Source: Clostridia bacterium (GTDB lineage Bacteria > Bacillota > Clostridia > Christensenellales > Aristaeellaceae). Taken from it: a stretch of 35,010 nt of DNA. The notes under the pieces are model-generated. The model saw only the letters and a program-made list of their open reading frames with translations, was not told the DNA's origin and did no database searches. The stretch spans positions 1 through 35,010 of the forward strand of contig JAFTPN010000010.1 of NCBI GenBank assembly GCA_017463245.1. The letters are read 5' to 3'. A program made the position numbers and the translations under genes. Of the stretch, positions 30,270-35,010 are shown piece after piece (within the stretch, counting starts at the first letter, position 1; each line of letters opens with the position of its first letter).

Positions 30270-30288
30270 GGAAACACCTCCATGAAAT
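30263..30288. promoter_or_regulatory. 10-bp hairpin over the XRE gene's ribosome binding site and start codon
   Basis: The arms ATTTCATGGA (30263-30272) and TCCATGAAAT (30279-30288) are perfect inverses with a six-base loop. In the mRNA the start codon is in the 3' arm, and the GGAGG is split between the 5' arm and the loop. It could block translation or serve as a protein-binding site. Confidence 0.75.
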
Positions 30289-30303
30289 AGCGTACCGAAT
30301 AAA

Positions 30304-30332
30304 AAAATAAATATGTCTACGATGGTAGACAA
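30304..30332 (-). promoter_or_regulatory. Candidate promoter of the XRE gene
   Basis: TTGTCT (30327-30332) and TATTTT (30304-30309) are separated by 17 bases on the minus strand. Confidence 0.6.
30315..30330. promoter_or_regulatory. XRE operator candidate between divergent promoters
   Basis: GTCTAC and GTAGAC flank GATG, a 6-4-6 inverted repeat typical in size for small XRE regulators. It overlaps the -35 boxes of both divergent promoters. Confidence 0.7.
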
Positions 30333-30354
30333 AGCAAATGGACTGTGCTATACT
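30326..30354 (+). promoter_or_regulatory. Promoter of the Cys-rich secreted protein gene
   Basis: TAGACA (30326-30331) and TATACT (30349-30354) have a 17-base spacer. The predicted leader is about 70 bases. Confidence 0.75.
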
Positions 30355-30430
30355 TTACCCATAATCTTACATGTTTGCTTGTTTGAGTGTAACCATCATG
30401 CAAGCAAGAAAAGAATAAGGAGGCTTTCCG

Positions 30431-32098
30431 ATGAAAAAGACAAGTTGTATTCTTCTTGTCGCTCTGCTGATGCTGCTGTGCGGCACCGCGCTGGCCGACT
30501 GTGCTACCGACGGGCATGACTTCAGCGGCGATACCGTGTTTGTTGATGGCGCTACCTGTGCCACCAGCTGCGCTGTTTGCGGTGAACCCGACCCTGAAGG
30601 GTGGCAGCCCCACTATGTGTTTTGCACTACAGGCACCGCGTGCGTGTATTGCAGCACGCCCGTTGCGCAGCTGACCAGCTATGAGAAGTGGTGCACCGGC
30701 GGCGACCGTCAGTATGATGCCACCCATTGCTGGGAGGTTTGCGAAAACTGCGGTGAGGAAATCTACAAGACCGAGCATTCCCCCGATAGCAACGGCCGCT
30801 GCATGCATTGCGATCAGCATGTGCATTCCTGGCAGGAATCCAGCCGCGTTGAATCCACCTGCGCGGTTGCGGGCAAGATTGTGTACACTTGCACCTGCGG
30901 CGAAACCAAGGAAGAAGATCTGCCCCTTGATGCGGACAACCATGAGTCCATGGAAGAAACCGCCAAGACCAACCCCACCTGCAAGGAACTGGGCACCCAG
31001 ACCTTCACTTGCTCCGGCTGCGGCTATGAAGAAGTGACCACCTGGGGCGAGATCGGCGAGTGCAACTACGAGCTCGTCCACGACCAGAACAACCATTGGT
31101 TCGAGTGCGCGGGCTGCGGCACCATCGACGGCGAAAAGATGCCCCACGAAATTTCCTGCGTGACTGCTGGCAAGTGCGTCTACTGCGGCGCCACGGGCGT
31201 GACTGGCGAGACGGCTCACGCTCTCACCGGCGAATGGCAGCATGATCAGGCCTCCCATTGGATGGAATGCCCTGACTGCAAAGAGAAGATCATGAACTGG
31301 GAGCATTGGGCCTACTGCAATGCCGCCGATACCTGCATCAACTGCGGCGCTGCCGGCGTGACCATCGTGGTCTATCACAACTATGACGACGCTGGCAAGT
31401 GCACCATCTGCGGCCAGACCGAAGTGATCCCCGAGCATGACCATGTGTGGGAAGTGACCGAGACCGTGGCTGCCACCTGCACCGAGTTCGGCAACGAACA
31501 CAGCGAGTGCACCATCTGCGGCGAAGGCTCTGACAAGCAGACCTACCCCACCGGCCACTACTGGATCTACACCACCACCAAGAACCCCACCTGCACTAAG
31601 GAAGGCCGCCACAACTATGAGTGCCGCGACTGCGATGCGACTTCCCTCAAGAAGCTGCCCGCCACCGGCCACACCATGGTGCTGACGGCTACCGGCTCTG
31701 TGTGCTCCACCTGCGGCTATGCCGAGGAAGCTGCCCTGGCCGTGACCCCCGTGGAAAACGTGTCCGTTGAGGGCGAGAACCTCAGCGCCGACGTGACCCT
31801 GGTGGTGGATCAGCCCCAGGAGGACGTGTCCGCGCTCCTGCCCGAAGCCGTGCGCACCTCTGTGCAGCAGGTGTATGTGGTGAAGCTGCTGGAGAAGGGC
31901 GAGGCCATCGAGCCCAACGGCAGCATCAAGGTCGCCATCCAGCTGGACGAGGGCGCTGACCTGACCGGCAAGCAGCTGATGCTCCTCACCGCCGAGGGCG
32001 AACTGGTGGAGATCGCTTATGAAGTGGTGGACGGCAAGCTGACCTTCGTGACGGAAGCCATTGGCATCTTTGTGCTGGTGGATGCTCCCGCCGAGTAA
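30431..32098 (+). CDS. Secreted CxxC-repeat (zinc-knuckle-like) protein
   Basis: The 555-residue protein has a signal peptide (to about 22) and then about 400 residues built of repeated units, each with an H-containing segment and a CxxC pair. Pairs include CAVC, CVYC, CENC, CMHC, CSGC, CAGC, CPDC, CINC, CTIC, CRDC and CSTC, at least 13 in all, many in the form CxxCG. The last 130 residues have no cysteine and look like a beta-sandwich (VTPVENVSVEGENLSADVTLVV onward, in part). Such repeats occur in secreted Firmicute proteins of unknown role; metal binding or adhesion is inference. The ATG has AAGGAGG upstream. No wall-anchor motif is seen. The codon choice is richer in T/A than its neighbours. 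It is controlled opposite the XRE gene and ends at a terminator. Confidence 0.85.
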   Translation: MKKTSCILLVALLMLLCGTALADCATDGHDFSGDTVFVDGATCATSCAVCGEPDPEGWQPHYVFCTTGTACVYCSTPVAQLTSYEKWCTGGDRQYDATHCWEVCENCGEEIYKTEHSPDSNGRCMHCDQHVHSWQESSRVESTCAVAGKIVYTCTCGETKEEDLPLDADNHESMEETAKTNPTCKELGTQTFTCSGCGYEEVTTWGEIGECNYELVHDQNNHWFECAGCGTIDGEKMPHEISCVTAGKCVYCGATGVTGETAHALTGEWQHDQASHWMECPDCKEKIMNWEHWAYCNAADTCINCGAAGVTIVVYHNYDDAGKCTICGQTEVIPEHDHVWEVTETVAATCTEFGNEHSECTICGEGSDKQTYPTGHYWIYTTTKNPTCTKEGRHNYECRDCDATSLKKLPATGHTMVLTATGSVCSTCGYAEEAALAVTPVENVSVEGENLSADVTLVVDQPQEDVSALLPEAVRTSVQQVYVVKLLEKGEAIEPNGSIKVAIQLDEGADLTGKQLMLLTAEGELVEIAYEVVDGKLTFVTEAIGIFVLVDAPAE

Positions 32099-32115
32099 AA
32101 CAATGGAATAGCAAA

Positions 32116-32149
32116 GGGCGGCACGATGCTTATGTCGTGCCGCCCGTTT
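32116..32149 (+). terminator. Intrinsic terminator after the Cys-rich protein gene
   Basis: The 11-bp perfect stem GGGCGGCACGA/TCGTGCCGCCC (32116-32126 and 32135-32145) with an eight-base loop is followed by GTTTA. The short T-tract is compensated by the strong stem. Confidence 0.8.
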
Positions 32150-32177
32150 ACGTGGCGAAAAAGAAAAGGACGCAGGG

Positions 32178-32382
32178 TGCAGCTTTCCACCTCATCCGGC
32201 CTTCGGCCACCTTGTCCAGGTCGCAATCGTAGATTGCTCCCCGCTTTGGCTAAAAATATGCCACTGGCATATTTTCTTAACGCGTCGCGCCCTCAAGGGG
32301 AAGGCTTTTGCATGGCCACACCTTGGCTTCCCCTTGAGGGGAAGCTGTCGCCGCAGCGACTGATGAGGTGGAAAGCTGCTTG
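32178..32382. repeat. Palindromic element, CCACCTCATC family, interrupted copy
   Basis: The ends are GCAGCTTTCCACCTCATC and its exact complement GATGAGGTGGAAAGCTGC. Between the usual internal palindromes lies an extra segment (about 32212-32290) with an AAATATGCCACTGGCATATTT hairpin not present in other copies. Confidence 0.8.
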
Positions 32383-32403
32383 CTGAGCTATGATGTTTGC
32401 TTT

Positions 32404-34227
32404 TTACTGCTGCTTATTCCTCCACTGCCGTGCGCGGTCGCCAGCAGTCAGGATCTTCTTGCGCATACGCAGGTTCTTGGGGGTGATCTCCAGCAGCTCG
32501 TCGTCGTCGATGAACTCCAGGCATTCCTCCAGCGTCAGCGGGTGGACGGAGATCAGGCGCATGGCGTCCTCCGAGGCGGAGGCGTTGCGCATGTTGGTCA
32601 CGTGCTTCTGCTTGCACACGTTCACCACCAGGTCGTCGGGGCGGGCGTTCTGGCCGCAGATCATGCCCTCGTAGACCTCCTGTCCGGCGCCGATGAACAG
32701 CGTGCCGCGCTCCTGGGCGTAGAACAGGCCGTAGGAGGTGGAGGTGCCGGTCTCATGGCAGACCAGGGCGCCCACGTTGCGGTGAGGGATATCGCCCTTC
32801 ACGGGCTCGTACTTCTCAAAGGAGGAGGACATGATGCCTTCGCCGCGGGTGTCGGTCATGAATTCGCTGCGGTAGCCGAACAGGCCACGGGAGGGGACAA
32901 GGAACTCCAATCGCACGCGATCGAGGCCGGACATGCTCTCCAGCACGCCACGGCGGCGGCCGATCTTCTCGATCACCGCGCCCGCGCTGGCCTGGGGCGT
33001 ATCCACCACCAGGCGCTCGATGGGCTCGCATTTCACGCCGTCGATCACCTTGTAGATGACCTGGGGCTTGGACACCGCAAACTCGTAGCCCTGGCGGCGC
33101 ATGTTCTCAATGAGGATGCTCAGGTGCAGCTCGCCGCGGCCGCAGACCTCAAAGGCGTCGGTGGAGTCGGTGTCATTCACGCGCAGGGACACGTCCGTCT
33201 GCAATTCGCGCATCAGGCGGGCGCGCAGGTGACGGCTGGTGACATAGGTGCCCTCGCGGCCGGCAAAGGGGCTGTCGTTGACGCAGAAGGTCATGGTCAC
33301 CGTGGGCTCGGAGATCTTCACAAAGGGCAGACCCTCCACGCAGGTGGGCACGCACACCGTATCGCCGATGGAGATGTCCTCCATGCCGCACAGCGCCACA
33401 ATGTCGCCCATGCCCACTTCCTTGGCGGGCACACGCTTCAGGCCATTGTACTGGAACAGGCCGGACATGCGCCAGCTGGGGCTGGTCTTGCCGGTCTCCA
33501 GGTTGGTGCAGACCACGCTCATGCCCTCGGAAAACTTGCCGCGGGTGACGCGACCCACGCCGATACGACCCACATACTCGGAATAATCAATGGTGGAGAT
33601 CAGCACCTGGGCAGGCCCCTCGGGATCGCCCTCGGGAGCGGGGATGTACTTCAGAATGGCGTCGAACAGGGGACGCAGGTCGGTGCCGGGAGTCTCCAGG
33701 TCGGTAGTAGCCGTACCCTTGCGGGCAGACACGTACATGATGGGGTTCTCCAGGGTGTCCTCGTCGGCGTCCAGGTCGATGAGCAGGTCGAGGATCTCGT
33801 TCACCACCTCGTCGCAGCGGGCGTCGGGGCGGTCGATCTTGTTGATCACGATGAGAACCTTCAATTTCAGCTCCAGCGCCTTCTTCAGCACGAAGCGGGT
33901 CTGGGGCATGGGACCTTCAAAGGAGTCCACCAGCAGCAGCACGCCGTCCACCATCTTCAGCACGCGCTCCACCTCGCCGCCAAAGTCGGCGTGGCCGGGG
34001 GTGTCCACAATGTTGATCTTGGTGCTGCCATAATGCACGGCAGTATTCTTGGCCAGAATCGTAATGCCGCGCTCGCGCTCCAGGTCGTTGGAGTCCATCA
34101 CGCGATCCACCGTCTGCTGATTCTCGCGGTAAATGCCGCCCTGCTTCAGCAGCTGATCCACCAGCGTGGTCTTGCCGTGATCAACGTGAGCAATAATAGC
34201 AATGTTGCGAATATCTTCGCGAATCAT
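32404..34227 (-). CDS. typA: Ribosome-associated translational GTPase TypA/BipA
   Basis: TypA is an EF-G-like GTPase that binds ribosomes and aids assembly or stress adaptation. The 607-residue length is typical. GTPase motifs: G1 AHVDHGKT (13-20), G2 RGIT (53-56), G3 DTPGH (75-79), G4 NKID (129-132). The later domain-III and TypA-specific C-terminal motifs are present, including GRGELHLSILIENMRRQGYE and SRGLFGYRSEFMTDTRGEG. The ATG at 34227 follows AAAGGAGAGG; the frame upstream of it runs through hairpin strings and is not coding. It lies apart from neighbours, with repeats on both sides. No clear promoter was found in the 320-base upstream gap. Confidence 0.97.
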   Translation of the reverse strand: MIREDIRNIAIIAHVDHGKTTLVDQLLKQGGIYRENQQTVDRVMDSNDLERERGITILAKNTAVHYGSTKINIVDTPGHADFGGEVERVLKMVDGVLLLVDSFEGPMPQTRFVLKKALELKLKVLIVINKIDRPDARCDEVVNEILDLLIDLDADEDTLENPIMYVSARKGTATTDLETPGTDLRPLFDAILKYIPAPEGDPEGPAQVLISTIDYSEYVGRIGVGRVTRGKFSEGMSVVCTNLETGKTSPSWRMSGLFQYNGLKRVPAKEVGMGDIVALCGMEDISIGDTVCVPTCVEGLPFVKISEPTVTMTFCVNDSPFAGREGTYVTSRHLRARLMRELQTDVSLRVNDTDSTDAFEVCGRGELHLSILIENMRRQGYEFAVSKPQVIYKVIDGVKCEPIERLVVDTPQASAGAVIEKIGRRRGVLESMSGLDRVRLEFLVPSRGLFGYRSEFMTDTRGEGIMSSSFEKYEPVKGDIPHRNVGALVCHETGTSTSYGLFYAQERGTLFIGAGQEVYEGMICGQNARPDDLVVNVCKQKHVTNMRNASASEDAMRLISVHPLTLEECLEFIDDDELLEITPKNLRMRKKILTAGDRARQWRNKQQ

Positions 34228-34547
34228 AGAAACCTCTCCTTTCGCCTTCGGCGACCAAAGGGGCTTTGCCCCTTTGGAAACCCCAGCAGAGGGCTCTGCC
34301 CTCTGCACTCCCGCGAAGGGCCGTTCGGCCCTCTCGACACCCTTTTTGGGTGCATCGTTCGGGGAGGTGGGTAAAGTTGCGGCAGTGCGTCGCGTCGCGC
34401 CCATGAAAAGGGTCGAAGACCCCGCGGCGTGACCCCTGCAAGGATATTACATCGTAATGCTACCCCGAATGGGATTCTTAAGGGTCGAAGACCCTTAAGC
34501 GGGGTGGAGGGGCAGCGCCCCTCCCGGGATTCCTAAGGGCGGAGCCC
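34228..34547. repeat. 320-base gene-free region: two hairpin strings between prfC and typA
   Basis: Hairpins in order: CCAAAGGGGC/GCCCCTTTGG (34255-34277), GCAGAGGGC/GCCCTCTGC (34286-34306), an imperfect one at 34314-34336, and CACCC/GGGTG (34338-34352). A CGTCGCG-type element (about 34385-34440) and a spacer with ATTAC/GTAAT (about 34446-34458) follow, then CTTAAGGGTC/GACCCTTAAG (34477-34499), GGAGGGGC/GCCCCTCC (34506-34524) and CCTAAGGGC/GCCCTTAGG (34532-34552). The last hairpin contains the prfC stop codon. No coding frame is supported and no promoter is clear. Confidence 0.8.
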
Positions 34548-35010
34548 TTAGGCGCGGTTTGCCGTCTCCGCCAGTTCCAGTCCCTCGTTATTCTCGCAGG
34601 CGAGGCGGATGCTCCACTCGTTTTCAAAGAGCAGCACGTCGCGGTCGCGGCTGTCCTTGGCGCGGCCGGAGGTGGAGGTGAGCTTCAAATCGGCCACGGG
34701 CTTGGGGGTGTTCACCACCCAGCGGACGTAGCGGAAGGGCATGCCCTCCATCACGATATCCACCTGGTACTCGGTTTTCAGGCGGTGCTCCAGCACCTCG
34801 AACTGCAGGACGCCGACCACGCCCACCATGAATTCCTCGCGGCCGGTCTCGGTGCGGATGAAGGTCTGGATGGCGCCTTCCTCGGCCAGCTGGCTGATGC
34901 CCTTCTGGAACTGCTTGCGCTTCATGGAGTCCAGGGGGCGCACACGGTTGAAGAACTCAGGGGCGAACACGGGGATGTTCTCGTAGTGCAGCTTGGGGCC
35001 GCAGGAGAGG
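34548..35010 (-). CDS. prfC: Peptide chain release factor 3 (partial, C-terminal about 153 residues)
   Basis: RF3 is the GTPase that recycles RF1/RF2 from the ribosome. Only the C-terminal part is in the window; the 5' end lies beyond 35010. It shows the RF3-specific segments FAPEFFNRVRPLDSMKRKQF, then GISQLAEEGAIQTF, and VGVVGVLQFEVLEHRLKTEY, which separate it from EF-G and TypA. The stop (TAA at 34548-34550) sits inside the last hairpin of the string that follows. The two translational GTPase genes, prfC and typA, are neighbours on the same strand but separated by the hairpin region, so co-transcription is uncertain. Confidence 0.93.
   Translation of the reverse strand, partial: LSCGPKLHYENIPVFAPEFFNRVRPLDSMKRKQFQKGISQLAEEGAIQTFIRTETGREEFMVGVVGVLQFEVLEHRLKTEYQVDIVMEGMPFRYVRWVVNTPKPVADLKLTSTSGRAKDSRDRDVLLFENEWSIRLACENNEGLELAETANRA

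Larger units (their letters stand above)
32099..32403. other. 305-base gene-free region: terminator plus palindromic element
   Basis: A strong terminator (32116-32149) is followed by a CCACCTCATC palindromic element (32178-32382) that extends to the end of typA. No coding frame is supported. Confidence 0.8.

Overview
The window looks like a chromosomal segment of a GC-rich (about 60% by eye) anaerobic Clostridia-type Firmicute, possibly a gut member of Christensenellales or Oscillospirales. The grounds are Gram-positive style Shine-Dalgarno sites (AGGAGG) before nearly every gene, near-consensus sigma-A promoters with 17-bp spacers, a class 1B PyrD/PyrK pair, LplB/LplC-type sugar ABC permeases, a SpoIID-family protein, and secreted SH3/peptidoglycan-binding proteins. 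The lineage is inference; there is no rRNA or tRNA gene in the window.

Layout. (1) 1-5830, minus strand: a pyrimidine operon in the order pyrC, pyrK, a small nucleotidyltransferase-like gene, pyrD, pyrF, pyrE, pyrB (cut by the window edge), from one promoter at about 5798-5826. Several intergenic gaps of the operon are filled by palindromic or heptad repeats. (2) 5840-18215: a carbohydrate-related region. It holds a secreted Cthe_2159-like beta-helix protein, an intracellular GH26 enzyme on the plus strand, a TIM-barrel sugar isomerase/epimerase, a secreted SGNH hydrolase overlapping a GH105-like hydrolase, a beta-propeller/VOC pair, a LacI regulator, and an ABC sugar importer (binding protein, hairpin, two permeases) driven by a consensus promoter with a striking palindromic operator. 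(3) 18320-25500: cell-envelope and other genes, namely a SpoIID/SH3 protein, an AraC regulator, aroB, and an 877-residue protein with two SH3 and six peptidoglycan-binding domains and an orphan C-terminal domain. (4) 25580-30030: a PnuC-family transporter behind an intrinsic terminator in its leader, a YtcJ-like amidohydrolase coupled to cinA, and a flavodoxin-fold reductase. (5) 30027-32150: a small XRE regulator divergent from a secreted CxxC-rich repeat protein, with an operator candidate between them. (6) 32404-35010: typA/bipA and the 3' end of prfC (RF3).

The most unusual content is outside the proteins. There are four kinds of interspersed repeat: a heptanucleotide (AATTCCG/CATTCCG) array placed just 5' of ribosome binding sites; large palindromic elements bounded by CCACCTCATC/GATGAGGTGG; a GC-rich CGTCGCGGCGCGAC element; and strings of short perfect hairpins after genes. 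A 249-bp unit carrying two of these is tandemly duplicated at 9524-10022 at about 98% identity.

The best leads for a new regulatory or functional system are the pnuC leader attenuator, the XRE/Cys-rich divergent locus with a hairpin over the regulator's own ribosome binding site, the nucleotidyltransferase-like gene embedded in the pyr operon, and the orphan C-terminal domain of the 877-residue wall protein. No CRISPR array, phage, plasmid or transposase gene was seen.
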